Source: Devosia naphthalenivorans
Lineage (GTDB): Bacteria; Pseudomonadota; Alphaproteobacteria; Rhizobiales; Devosiaceae
Assembly: GCF_003056355.1 (NCBI RefSeq)
Contig: NZ_PYVW01000012.1
Span: 1 to 64,000 of the forward strand
DNA: 64,000 nt
Reading direction: 5' to 3'
Numbering within the stretch: the first letter of the stretch is position 1; every line of letters begins with the position of its first letter. Under the pieces are notes generated by a model. It worked only from the letters and a program-made list of their open reading frames with translations. It did no database searches and had not been told where the DNA came from. The position numbers were made by a program, and so were the translations under genes. Shown piece after piece: positions 19,239 to 27,688 of the stretch.

Positions 19239-20486
19239 ATGGCGGACACCAAGGGCAATGATCCAAAAGCTGGAGCCGGCGACACGAAATCGGGTGCGGT
19301 AAAACCACCGGTGCTCGACCTGACGGCGCGCGAAACCCCGTCAGCGAACCCTGAAGCGAGCAAGGCGAAGCAAACCGCGAGCAAACCGGAAGCAAAACCG
19401 GAGCAAAAAACCGCCGGAACGGCAGCAAAACCGCCGCAAACTCCACCCAAAACCGAAGCTCGCGCCCCGCGCAGCTTCCCCATCGCCGCAACCATCGCCG
19501 GTGGCGTCCTCGGCGTCGCCGCCGCCTATGCCCTGGCCCTTGGCGGCCTCTGGCCCAGCCAGCCAGCCCCCGCCCAAGCCCCCGATCCGCGCCTCTCCCA
19601 GTTCGCCACCGCCATCCCCGAACTGGAAACGGTAACCCAAACCACCCAGTCCGAATTGTCCGCCCTCAACCAGCGCATCGCGGCCCTCGAATCGGCCGAA
19701 CCCACCCCCACGACGGCAGCGCCAGCCTCCGCGCCGGTGGACCTTTCGACGATCGAAGCCGACATCGCGGCCCTCCAATCGCGTATCGACACGCTCCCCA
19801 CCGAACCGACCCAAACCGTTGATACGGAAGAATTAACCGGCGAACTTGCCGGCGTCCGCACCCGCGTCGACGAGCTCGCCGCCCGCCTCGGCATTGCCGA
19901 ATCCAGCCTGCGCAATCTGGATATTTCGGTGTCCCAGACCAGCGCTGCCCTGGCCGAACAGCCCAGCGATATCGGCGCCGTGCTGCAGCTGCCGCTGGTC
20001 CTTTCCGGCCTCGAAACCGCCTTCGCCACCGGGCGGCCCTATGAAACCGAACTGGCCAGCCTGCGCACCGCCTCGCCCCAGGTTCAGATACCCACCGCCA
20101 TCGCCAATGCCGCCGGCACCGGCCTGCCCCGCCCCGACCTGATCGCCCAGCGCTTCAACCAGGCCTTGCCCGCCATCATCGCCGGCCGCCCCGCCGACCC
20201 CAATGCCGGCTGGCAGGATGGCGCCCTCGACTGGTTCGCCTCCGCCATTGCCCTGCGCCCCACCGGTGAACGTGAAGGCGACTCGCCCGAGGCCGTTACT
20301 TCGCGCCTTGAAGGCGCGATCGACCGGCGCGACTTTGCTCAGGCCAAGACGCTGTTCGATGCCCTGCCGCAGCCGATGCGGGATGCCGCCGGAGACGTGC
20401 CGGCCATGGTCGACGCGCAGGCCGAAGCCGTCCAGTTCCTGCAAACCGTGCGCAATCAGGCCCTCTCCGGCGAGGCCGCGCAATGA
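19239..20486 (+). CDS. alphaproteobacterial Mic60/mitofilin-like membrane protein
   Basis: A 415-residue protein: a low-complexity Lys/Pro/Ala-rich N-terminus (residues 1-78), one transmembrane helix (IAATIAGGVLGVAAAYALAL, about 82-101), a coiled-coil region (about 120-245) and a C-terminal mitofilin-like helical domain (about 250-400). This architecture and the position between hemD and hemY match the alphaproteobacterial homologue of mitochondrial Mic60 (COG4223), which shapes intracytoplasmic membranes in some relatives. It starts 28 bp after hemD and overlaps hemY by four bases. The family call rests on architecture plus synteny. Confidence 0.82.
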   Translation: MADTKGNDPKAGAGDTKSGAVKPPVLDLTARETPSANPEASKAKQTASKPEAKPEQKTAGTAAKPPQTPPKTEARAPRSFPIAATIAGGVLGVAAAYALALGGLWPSQPAPAQAPDPRLSQFATAIPELETVTQTTQSELSALNQRIAALESAEPTPTTAAPASAPVDLSTIEADIAALQSRIDTLPTEPTQTVDTEELTGELAGVRTRVDELAARLGIAESSLRNLDISVSQTSAALAEQPSDIGAVLQLPLVLSGLETAFATGRPYETELASLRTASPQVQIPTAIANAAGTGLPRPDLIAQRFNQALPAIIAGRPADPNAGWQDGALDWFASAIALRPTGEREGDSPEAVTSRLEGAIDRRDFAQAKTLFDALPQPMRDAAGDVPAMVDAQAEAVQFLQTVRNQALSGEAAQ

Positions 20487-21847
20487 TCCGTCTCGCCTCC
20501 TGGATTGTCGGATCGCTGGTTATCGCAGCCCTCGCGGCCTGGATGATTTCATTGCCGGGCACGCTGACCCTGGAGGTTGCGGGCTATCGCATGCAGCCTC
20601 GCCTGGGTGCTGCGGTGTTTATCTTCATCCTGGTGGCCATCGTCGTCATTGTAGTCTGGGCCATCATACGCCGCATCATCACGGCACCGCGCGCCATGGC
20701 ACGGCGGGCCAAGGAACGCCGCCATCTGCAAGGCGTCGAGGCGCTCTCCGACGCCTTCGTAGCGCTCCAAGCCGGCGACCCCGGCCGCGCCCGCTCCCTT
20801 GCCCGCGATGCACAGACGCGCCTGCCGGGCAATTCTGCCGCCAAGCTGCTAGAGGCCCGCGCCGACCTCGCCCTTGGCGACATGCCTGCCGCCCGCGAAC
20901 ACTACCGCGCCCTGATCGCGAGCGAGAAAACCGCCGTGGCGGCCCTCACCGGCCTTTATGACCAGGCTCGCGCCCAGAACCGCCCGGAAGCAGCGCTGAC
21001 CTTCGCCCGCAAGACCCTTGCCTTGGCACCCCAAAGCAGTTGGGCGGCAGAAGCGGTATTCGACGATTTGACCCGCCGAGGCCAGTGGGCAGAGGCAGTG
21101 GCCATGGTCAATGCAGAGCCCGCGAGCAATCGCGAGGACCGCGCCAGAAAGCGCCGGCGTCAGGCCGTCATCGAAACCGCCCGGGCGCGGGAAGCCGAAA
21201 ACAGCAATCCATTGGCAGCGCTGGATCACGCTCTGACCGCCCTCAAGCTTTTGCCCGACTTTGTCCCCGCAGCCCTGATCGCCGCCCGCATTCACATCAA
21301 TCGCGGCGAAACGCGCAAGGCCATGAGCCTGTTGCGCCGCATCTGGCGCTCCACCGGCCACCCCGACGTGGCCGCGCTTTATGCCCATGCCCAGCCCGGC
21401 GCCTCCGCGGTCGACCGGCTGAAGCGCCTGCGCGAAATCATCGAAATTCCCCCACCCCATCGCGCTGCCGGCATGGCCTTGGCCCGCGCTGCCATTGATG
21501 CTTATGACTGGCCGCTGGCCCGCGATGCGCTGGCGCCATTTTCCGGATCGGAGGCAACGCAAGGCGTTTCCAGCCTGATGGCCGAAATCGAGGAAGGCCA
21601 GACCGGCGATCAGGGCAAGGCGCGCGAGTGGCTGGCCCGTGCCGTGCGCGCACCACGAGATCCTGCATGGACCGCCGATGGTCTGGTGAGCGACGAATGG
21701 GAGCCGGTTTCCCCTGTTACCGGCAAGCTCGACGCCTTCGAGTGGAAAGTGCCGGTAACGGTCTCTTCACGCTCCGCAGCATCACTGCCCGCACAATTGC
21801 CCTCGGAAGCCCCCTTGCCTCTTGCACCGGCCGAAAACCCAACGTAA
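20483..21847 (+). CDS. hemY: HemY-type membrane TPR protein
   Basis: A 454-residue inner-membrane protein with two N-terminal helices (about residues 4-24 and 41-63), the HemY_N domain (TITLEV-like TLTLEVAGYRM, then AIIRRIITAPRAMARRAKERR), and tetratricopeptide-like repeats to about residue 390. Despite the name it is not the protoporphyrinogen oxidase of Gram-positives; its exact role in haem synthesis is unresolved. The ATG overlaps the stop of the preceding gene, so all four genes of the operon are tightly coupled. tRNA-Thr follows 13 bp after the stop. Confidence 0.88.
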   Translation: MIRLASWIVGSLVIAALAAWMISLPGTLTLEVAGYRMQPRLGAAVFIFILVAIVVIVVWAIIRRIITAPRAMARRAKERRHLQGVEALSDAFVALQAGDPGRARSLARDAQTRLPGNSAAKLLEARADLALGDMPAAREHYRALIASEKTAVAALTGLYDQARAQNRPEAALTFARKTLALAPQSSWAAEAVFDDLTRRGQWAEAVAMVNAEPASNREDRARKRRRQAVIETARAREAENSNPLAALDHALTALKLLPDFVPAALIAARIHINRGETRKAMSLLRRIWRSTGHPDVAALYAHAQPGASAVDRLKRLREIIEIPPPHRAAGMALARAAIDAYDWPLARDALAPFSGSEATQGVSSLMAEIEEGQTGDQGKAREWLARAVRAPRDPAWTADGLVSDEWEPVSPVTGKLDAFEWKVPVTVSSRSAASLPAQLPSEAPLPLAPAENPT

Positions 21848-21860
21848 AAGGCCACCCATT

Positions 21861-21936
21861 GCCGCTTTAGCTCAGTTGGTAGAGCACATCATTCGTAATG
21901 ATGGGGTCAGGTGTTCGAGTCACCTAAGCGGCACCA
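21861..21936 (+). tRNA. tRNA-Thr(CGT), site of island insertion
   Basis: The cloverleaf folds fully: acceptor GCCGCTT/AAGCGGC, D arm GCTC/GAGC, anticodon arm CATCA-TTCGTAA-TGATG with anticodon CGT, five-base variable loop GGGTC, T arm AGGTG-TTCGAGT-CACCT, discriminator A and an encoded CCA. It reads threonine ACG codons. The 3' half from 21891 is supplied by the integrated island; a second copy of that half is at 36497 with a different T stem. Confidence 0.97.
21891..21936 (+). other. attL: left attachment site of the island (inside tRNA-Thr)
   Basis: The 46 bases from the anticodon loop to CCA match 36497-36542 at 42 of 46 positions. The first 18 (ATTCGTAATGATGGGGTC) are identical and probably hold the crossover. 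The four differences form two compensated base pairs of the T stem. Confidence 0.88.
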
Positions 21937-21967
21937 CTTCCCAGCCCGAGGAAGTCAAAGTGCGCAG

Positions 21968-22519
21968 ATGACCGGTGGTCCATACGATCCGAGAGCCGTC
22001 GCCAACCTCATGCTGGACGAGGCTGACAGGTCGGGGATCAAGGTCACCAATCTCGCCCTTCAAAAACTCCTCTACTTCGCCCATTCCATTTTCCTGATCG
22101 AAGGCAAACGACCTCTGGTCAGCGGCTATTTCGAGGCATGGCAATATGGGCCGGTGCATCCCACCGCATACGCCGCGTTTAAGACGGCTGGCAGTTCCCC
22201 TATCGACTTCCGCGCGACCGGGCAGAACGTGATGACCGGCGAGCGTACAACACTCAGTCTGCCCGAAGACCTATCCGTTCGCCGACATGTGGCGCGTATC
22301 GTATCGTCCTATGGTCGTCTATCACCGGGACGGCTGGTGGACATCTCCCACGCCAAGGACGCGCCGTGGCACTACATTGCGGACAAAGGGCGAACGTCGG
22401 TTGCACTGGGATTGCGAATCCCCGATGATGTAATCGTTAACCGATTCAAGAATCACAAGGTTTCCGTTGGCGCGGCTCCGGTCGCGGGAGAGCCGGATGA
22501 AGATACGCCGCTTACCTGA
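21968..22519 (+). CDS. Panacea-domain (DUF4065, SocA-like) antitoxin
   Basis: A 183-residue protein whose N-terminal two thirds show the DUF4065/Panacea pattern: NLMLDEADRSGIKVTNLALQ, KLLYFAHSIFLI, FEAWQYGPVHPTAYAAF. Known Panacea proteins are antitoxins that neutralise very diverse toxins; Caulobacter SocA is one and acts as a ClpXP adaptor. The ATG at 21968 follows GAGGAAG; codons upstream to 21911 lie inside the tRNA. The partner gene starts inside its 3' end (23-bp overlap), the usual toxin-antitoxin layout. First gene of the island, next to attL. Confidence 0.85.
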   Translation: MTGGPYDPRAVANLMLDEADRSGIKVTNLALQKLLYFAHSIFLIEGKRPLVSGYFEAWQYGPVHPTAYAAFKTAGSSPIDFRATGQNVMTGERTTLSLPEDLSVRRHVARIVSSYGRLSPGRLVDISHAKDAPWHYIADKGRTSVALGLRIPDDVIVNRFKNHKVSVGAAPVAGEPDEDTPLT

Positions 22520-23218
22520 GATCGACCTTGCCCGCGTCGCAACGCTGCCGACCGACCAGAAGCGCCGCGCCCTTGAGCATTTCAAGCTCGGGCATCCAAC
22601 GATCACCTACAAGCCAGTACGCTCCCGGTTCGCAGACATCTTCAATGTCCAGCCCGATATGTTCGCATCGGCCGATCCGACCGCATGGCCGGTTCTGGAA
22701 CGACTGATACGGGCGAAGGCGACGTCCGAGGATGAGTGCGACGCCAACCTGCTCGTCGCCAAGGGGCTGCATGACTTCGCGCGCTCCCATGCCTTGCGCA
22801 GCCGCTCTCAAGCCTTCTTCGCCCTGTCGCTGAGCGTCGGCGAGAAGGTAGAGTACTGGTTGCCGATGGTGACGGCGCTGGAGGATGCGCCACTGGTGAT
22901 CTTCATCGATCCCAGGCGCGGCAAGCGCCTGACGGCTGAGGCGAGGCGTTTCGTCTTCTCGGTGATGCATGAGCATATCCGGGTCGCCAATCCCGACTTC
23001 GCCGCCGCTCGGCTCGGCATTGTGCAGTTCGGCGACGCGGCTGATGACCGGCGTCCAGTGAAGCTAAGCACCGACAGGGCGTCGAACTTTTTGGGTTCGA
23101 CGAACTCGACCAGATGGTGCGCGAGACCTACGACATCTGGCGCGAGGTCAGTGAGGCCCGCGAGGACGAGGTTCGCCGCAAGGCCGCTGGTGGCGGTCAC
23201 GGCCCGCTGTTCGACTGA
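22497..23218 (+). pseudogene. SocB-like partner (candidate toxin) of the Panacea antitoxin, frameshifted
   Basis: From the ATG at 22497 the frame encodes about 193 residues (MKIRRLPEIDLARVATLPTD ... FIDPRRGKRLTAEARRFVFS ... RLGIVQFGDAADD) and then at about 23075 coding shifts by one base. The downstream frame continues with VELFGFDELDQMVRETYDIW and ends HGPLFD at 23218. A single lost C (GACCAGG to GACAGG) would restore one protein of about 240 residues. The unshifted frame instead runs on in arginine/serine-rich nonsense to 23276. By position it is the toxin of a SocAB-like pair; Caulobacter SocB blocks replication through the sliding clamp, and the lost C-terminus HGPLF resembles the clamp-binding QxxLF pattern. 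The SocB assignment is inference. Confidence 0.6.
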
Positions 23219-23224
23219 CGCGCC

Positions 23225-23545
23225 TCAGCGCGCTTCCAGCCGACGCCTGACGGCTTTCCGCACGCGATACCAATAGGTCTGCTCTGCGCCGTCGCTGTCG
23301 TACCACGCGCGCTCATGGCGGGCGAAAGCTTCAAGCTCCGGGTCCGAATAGCTAGCGATGATGTCGTCAGCTACGCGGGCGATGTCATCGGCGGGGATGA
23401 GCCTTGGCTTTATCCCGTCCGTCCAAACCATCCACAGCACTAGGCCGACGAAGATTACGGCCTGACCACCGAAGAAGATCAGCAAGAGCCAGTTGAAGAC
23501 GTATCCCAGAGTTTCTAACGCCGCCATGGTACAGAACCACAACAT
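23225..23545 (-). CDS. small inner-membrane protein of unknown function
   Basis: A 106-residue protein (or 100 from a second ATG at 23527). The N-terminal 45 residues are hydrophobic (about two helices: VFNWLLLIFFGGQAVIFVGL and the following LVLWMVW); the rest is a charged cytosolic tail with an arginine-rich end (YWYRVRKAVRRRLEAR). No family recognised. It is transcribed away from the XRE gene, from a region carrying inverted repeats that the XRE protein may bind, and converges on the SocB-like gene. Confidence 0.65.
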   Translation of the reverse strand: MLWFCTMAALETLGYVFNWLLLIFFGGQAVIFVGLVLWMVWTDGIKPRLIPADDIARVADDIIASYSDPELEAFARHERAWYDSDGAEQTYWYRVRKAVRRRLEAR

Positions 23546-23570
23546 CGACCTTAGCCATATGAGATGTTAT

Positions 23571-23608
23571 AGTTCTCGTTTGTGAGAATGCAAAATTCTC
23601 ATTTCTCG
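23571..23608. promoter_or_regulatory. Palindromic operator between divergent genes
   Basis: Interlocking inverted repeats TTCTC-N6-GAGAA (23573-23588) and GAGAAT-N5-ATTCTC (23584-23600), plus a further TTCTC at 23603. They lie 44-80 bp upstream of the XRE gene and 26-63 bp upstream of the divergent membrane-protein gene, as expected for a self-regulating phage-type repressor. Confidence 0.65.
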
Positions 23609-23651
23609 ATTTGCGCAGCCGATTGCCGCTTTCGTCAGGAAGAGGTGCGCA

Positions 23652-23978
23652 ATGGAGCTTCAGCGACTATTCGGTGCAAATGTGCGCCATCACCGAAAGG
23701 CCAAGGGCTGGACCCTTGAGCAGCTTGCCGGTCAGGTCGGCGTCTCCCGCGAGACTATCGGCAAAATCGAACGAGGCGTAGCCGCGCCGCTTTTCGAGAC
23801 GGCCGAGAAAATCGCGGTGGCGTTCGGCGTTCCCGCACCCGTTCTATTCGGAGCCGATGCTTTCCCCGGCACCGGCGAACGGGCGCGTCTGCTGACCGAG
23901 ATCAATGGCACTCTTTCGCGCATGAACGACGACCAACTCGACCGCGCCGCAAGAATGCTCAAGGCGTTCGCGACGTGA
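23652..23978 (+). CDS. XRE-family helix-turn-helix regulator
   Basis: A 108-residue DNA-binding protein. Residues about 8-62 form an HTH_3/XRE domain (ANVRHHRKAKGWTLEQLAGQ, then VGVSRETIGKIERG). The remaining 45 residues (LLTEINGTLSRMNDDQLDRA) are probably a short dimerisation helix. No peptidase or sensor domain is present. It follows the inverted-repeat operator and diverges from a small membrane-protein gene, so it probably represses both. It may control the island's replication or excision genes. Confidence 0.85.
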   Translation: MELQRLFGANVRHHRKAKGWTLEQLAGQVGVSRETIGKIERGVAAPLFETAEKIAVAFGVPAPVLFGADAFPGTGERARLLTEINGTLSRMNDDQLDRAARMLKAFAT

Positions 23979-24315
23979 AGGCAGCCGAGTAAGGTCAGAA
24001 GTTATGGGGCTGACTTTTGAGCCCTGTGGCGGCCGTCAAGCTCGCCCATGCGCGTGCTGTGGCATTGCTCCACGCCGGTTACACCTAAACCGCGCCAGTG
24101 GGGCTCGGAGGGGCGCTCTGAAGCTATCTGAGGGCCATGCCGAGCATGTGTGGGCATAGGCATGCCCAAAGCCAGCGGCTTATCCTCGTTGTTACCTGCA
24201 ACTGTAACTTAAGCCTCAAAACACTAAGCCGGGGTGGGGAGTAGTGCGCTACCCCCGCCCCGGCTTGGCATGGTTTGCAACCCGTTTGGGTAACGGGTTG
24301 CAGGTAACGGGCTAC
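23979..24315. other. 337-bp hairpin-rich non-coding region, candidate replication origin
   Basis: No gene is visible. Perfect or near-perfect inverted repeats are: TGGGCAT-AGGC-ATGCCCA at 24151-24168; a long hairpin at 24226-24266 (AAGCCGGGG ... CCCCGGCTT, about 18 bp with one wobble and one bulge, loop TGCG); and GCAACCCGTT-TGGGT-AACGGGTTGC at 24277-24301. In addition GTTACCTGCAAC (24191) is the exact reverse complement of 24297-24308, and GGTAACGGG occurs twice (24289 and 24303). It lies directly past the 3' end of the primase-helicase gene, where satellite elements often keep their origin. The long hairpin could instead be a terminator. Confidence 0.5.
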
Positions 24316-26612
24316 TCAAAATGGGCTGCCTTCAACGGTCTTGTCGACGACGGCTTCGAGAACGACAACGCCGCCTTCAATGCGCTTGGCAATCATCTCG
24401 GTTTTCTGTTCATCCGAATTGCCGCGCCAGAATCCCTTGCGGGCGCTTCGTTGAGTGCGACCGAGATCATAGAGCCGGTAGGTTCCGTATGCCCATCCAA
24501 GCGCCACCATGGCACCTTGTATCCGCTGGAACTCTCCTGCTGACATTCGGCCTGCCTCATACCCCAACAGCAGCTTGACGCTCTCCATCGAGACGCGCCC
24601 TGTGCGTTCGGCGAACGCACCCTGAAGCGCGATACTGATAGGGTCTTCTATCATGCGGCTAGACTGTAGGTCATCGGCGGCCTCCCAAAGCCTCTGAGGC
24701 AAAGTTATCGGCTCACCCGCTTGCTCTCGAACGACGGCCTCTGCCCAAAGCTGGTGAACGTCGATGTTGAAACGATCCATGTCGATGGTTCCGACCTTAC
24801 AGGCCAGTATCGTCGGTTCCCCGTCGCGTCCCGCAGATACGCATCCTCGTTCGTCGTGCCTATGATGACGCAGTGTCTGGGATAGGAGCCAGCATTGTGC
24901 GCATAGGCGCGGCGGTAAGTATCGATAGGTGTGGCGAGGAACGCTTTGATCGCATCCAGTGTGGCTTTGCGCGCGCCGTCCAGTTCCTGGCACTCGACAA
25001 TCCATGCGCGCGATACGAGTTCCGCCTTGGTCTTGGCGTCGGCGTTCAGGTTTAGATTGCCGCAGAACCATTCGTCACGAATTGCGAGTCGCGCCGCCAC
25101 ACGCGATTTGCCCACACCCTGCCGACCCTCCAGGACCAGCATCGTGTCAAATTTGACGCCGGGCTGTTTGATCCGTCTCACTCCGGCAATCAGGAATCTC
25201 GCGCCGAACTCGCGGTTCAGTTCGGTGTCCTCTGCCTCGCAATAGTCTCTGAGCCAACTATCGAGGCGGGCAACACCATCCCACGACAGGCCATCCAGGT
25301 AGTCGACGACCGGATGAAACGCTCGCTCGTAGGCGATTGTGATCAGCTCGCGTCGGATGACTGTCACGCCACAACGGAAATCCAGCTTCCGGTCGAATAT
25401 GCTGCACAGGATATCGCTGATATCCGTTATGTCGCGGCCTTCGAGCCCCAGCCCTGTCACCTCATCTTCATGCGTGAACATATTACGCCGCGCATCAACA
25501 TCGAGCATGGCAAGAGCGAACCGCACGTTCTCGGGTGCATTCGACGCTGGACGTCCATGCTGATCGACCTTGGGCCAACCCTGACCGCGAAGAGCGATAG
25601 TTTCCATCGCCCGCGCCACCTGCCGTTTCGCATAGCGCAGCGGGTTAGGATTGTCTCGGACATGACCGCTTACACCGAGGTCGGGGCAAGTCAGAATCGA
25701 CACGACATACCCCGGCGCGACGTCCTTGCCCAAAAGCCAGAGCGCAGCGGCAAAGACGAGTTCCGACCGTGACTGATAGTTCTTGTCGGGCGGGTTCTTG
25801 CCGGTCGCGATGGCTTCGGCCCAAACCGGATCGAGCGGGATCACATCACCAAGATCATCGGGCAGCGGCAGTGGCTCGATACCGTCAATATCGATGGGCG
25901 CTTTGCTGCTATCCTGACTTGCGAGCGCTTTGCCCTTGTCCAGTCGAAGCTGGAAGTCGTCCAGGGTATAGGTGACCGGGGCGGCGGCGAATGAAAGCGG
26001 CTCCATAAGGAACGCCTTGGCAGGTTCGCGGCGAGCCGCGCGCTTGTTGTCGCTCAGCCAGTTGACGCTCCCCGGCAGCCTGAGCAGCCGGCTCACGTCT
26101 ATAGGCCCAGACTTGCCTCGGAATGCTACGAGTAAGGCGCGATTATGTGCCTCTGCCTCTTCTGCCGGGACGGGTCCAGCCATCCGCCAAATCGCCTGAT
26201 AGCCCCCGCCAGTGAACCAGAATGCTGTCGGCTTGGGTACACCTCGCGGGCGCAACTTGTCGTCACTCAGCAGGCCAAGGACTGTGTCCCGCTGAAGCGC
26301 CTCATCGCCAGGATAGTCTTTGCAGTCCAGGTCAACCCATAGGAAGCGTGACGCAGAGATGTTTGCCTTGGCACGGCCCCCTGTCATCAATTCCGCATTG
26401 GGCAGGAAGTAGAGGTTGCGCCGAAGGCCATCGCCGTTGTTGCCGGTAACGAAACGCTGCGCCGCATCGGCGGCATGGGGCGGATAACCCTTCGGCCTTG
26501 GGCGCGCGCCGCCAGAGCTTTCATGTGCTTCGAGATGTATCGACGTGTTCGGGTTTAGCCAAAGCACGAAGGCGACTGCCTGCTGCGCGTTGGACTGAAG
26601 GAGGTCAGTCAT
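24316..26612 (-). pseudogene. island primase-helicase (RepB-type AEP primase + VapE/DUF5906 helicase), frameshifted
   Basis: Starting at the ATG at 26612, the N-terminal domain has AEP-primase marks: FLWVDLDCKDYPGD, TAFWFTGGGYQAIWRMAGPV and VSRLLRLPGSVNWL. The C-terminal half is a virulence-associated-E helicase with LVLEGRQGVGKSRVAARLA (Walker A), IVECQELDGARK (Walker B region), VIIGTTNEDAYLRDATGNRR and RYWPV. At 24797-24799 the frame breaks: one A too few in GTAAGG. The remaining 160 residues (KVGTIDMDRFNIDVHQLWAE onward) are in the next frame and end at 24316. Such proteins start replication of satellites and integrative elements. It overlaps the AlpA-type gene by 8 bp. Confidence 0.8.
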
Positions 26613-26889
26613 GACAAACCTCCTCCGGGTTGCATTCGCGTTCCGCGAGCCAGCGCTGAAGGTCTTCAGGGCGATAGCGGATCGCCCCGCTTCTGGACTT
26701 GGGCCGCAGACGGATGAAACTGGGGCCGTACCCGTAGATCCGGCCCTTCTCAAAATACGATTCACTCAGCCCCGTAAGCTGTGCCACCTGTCCAGTGGTT
26801 AGGAGCTTTTCAGGGCTTGTATGTTGGCGGGATTCGGCGGGGGTGTTCGCGCCCGGGAAACGGGCGCGTGATATGGTTTCCACACGCAT
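26605..26889 (-). CDS. AlpA-like MerR-fold regulator/excisionase
   Basis: A 94-residue protein from the ATG at 26889 (preceded by CAAGGTCAC). The winged-helix core reads LLTTGQVAQLTGLSESYFEK, then FIRLRPKSRSGAIRYRPEDL and RWLAERE, the pattern of AlpA/HTH_17 proteins that act as excisionases or activate integrase genes in satellites. It sits between a small ORF next to the integrase and the primase-helicase, with translational overlap into the latter. Confidence 0.82.
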   Translation of the reverse strand: MRVETISRARFPGANTPAESRQHTSPEKLLTTGQVAQLTGLSESYFEKGRIYGYGPSFIRLRPKSRSGAIRYRPEDLQRWLAERECNPEEVCHD

Positions 26890-27175
26890 TGCTGTGACCT
26901 TGGAGTAGCGCCGTGCCAAGGCGGGAAAGGGAGGTTCAGGCCCCGTTCGCACTCATCGGTCATCATTCAAAGGACACGGCGGGGAATCGACCCCCCAAAG
27001 GGTGTGGTCCAGAGGGTCAGCGCCCAAGGTCACCCGCCACGGATGTTAATCCGTCGGATGTTTGTCAGTACATCCACCTTCATCATGCCATAGGTTTCTG
27101 GTCACCTCAATCGGTAACGACGGCGCTGCAATGGTGTCCAATAATTTCGTGACAATCATCTGATATGGCACGAAT

Positions 27176-27688
27176 TTAGTTTGAAATGATGCTCGGCACA
27201 TCCCATTCGGCAAGCTCATCCAGTATCCGGCGCATCGCTTCGCGTTCTAACGCTTCCCGGACGTGATCCGGCTCGACATCATTGACCTTGTCACGCCTGC
27301 GGAACATCTCGCAAAGGACGCGGGCTGTCTCCTGCACATCGGTTGCACGGGTACAGCCCATGACCTCACGCGCTGCGAGGTTTGCCAATTCCGGAACTGT
27401 CTGTGCCGTGCCGATGGTGGCAACCGAACAGGAGCGCAGCGCACGCATCTCGACATCGCAGATGTCGCGCTGTCTATGCCGCGCCATAAAGTGCAGCGCG
27501 CGCTCCAGGTCGTGCTCAACCCGTGTCGCCGGCCCGATCAACGCCACCATCGCAGCGTCTAACCGCTCCTGCTGACGGCCTTCGGTTTTGCCGGTCGTGT
27601 GGGCATTGATAATGGCGAGCAAAACACGTTCCAGCACGCTTGTTCCATCGCCCAAGGTCGCCCGGTATGTGGAGTCACTGACTGACAT
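27176..27688 (-). CDS. hypothetical island protein
   Basis: A 170-residue soluble, helical, charged protein with no recognised family. It starts 14 bp inside the integrase 3' end (ATG at 27688) and runs toward the AlpA-type gene, so it belongs to the same minus-strand transcript. Scattered arginine/glutamate heptad-like stretches (RVEHDLERALHFMARHRQRD, VREALEREAMRRILDELAEW) suggest helices. The 286-bp gap on its far side, up to the AlpA start, holds no gene. Confidence 0.55.
   Translation of the reverse strand: MSVSDSTYRATLGDGTSVLERVLLAIINAHTTGKTEGRQQERLDAAMVALIGPATRVEHDLERALHFMARHRQRDICDVEMRALRSCSVATIGTAQTVPELANLAAREVMGCTRATDVQETARVLCEMFRRRDKVNDVEPDHVREALEREAMRRILDELAEWDVPSIISN

Noticed and set aside
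24010..24090. Short peptide reading SPVAAVKLAHARAVALL in the region before the hairpins
   Set aside because: It looks like a fragment of an HTH or recombinase tail but lacks a start signal and continuation; too short to support.
27000..27110. tRNA-Asn-like anticodon arm (ACGGATGTTAATCCGT at 27039) followed by a T-arm-like hairpin
   Set aside because: The anticodon loop would have only six bases, the T stem is six pairs with an eight-base loop, and no acceptor stem pairs. It could be a decayed tRNA or chance; not listed as a gene.
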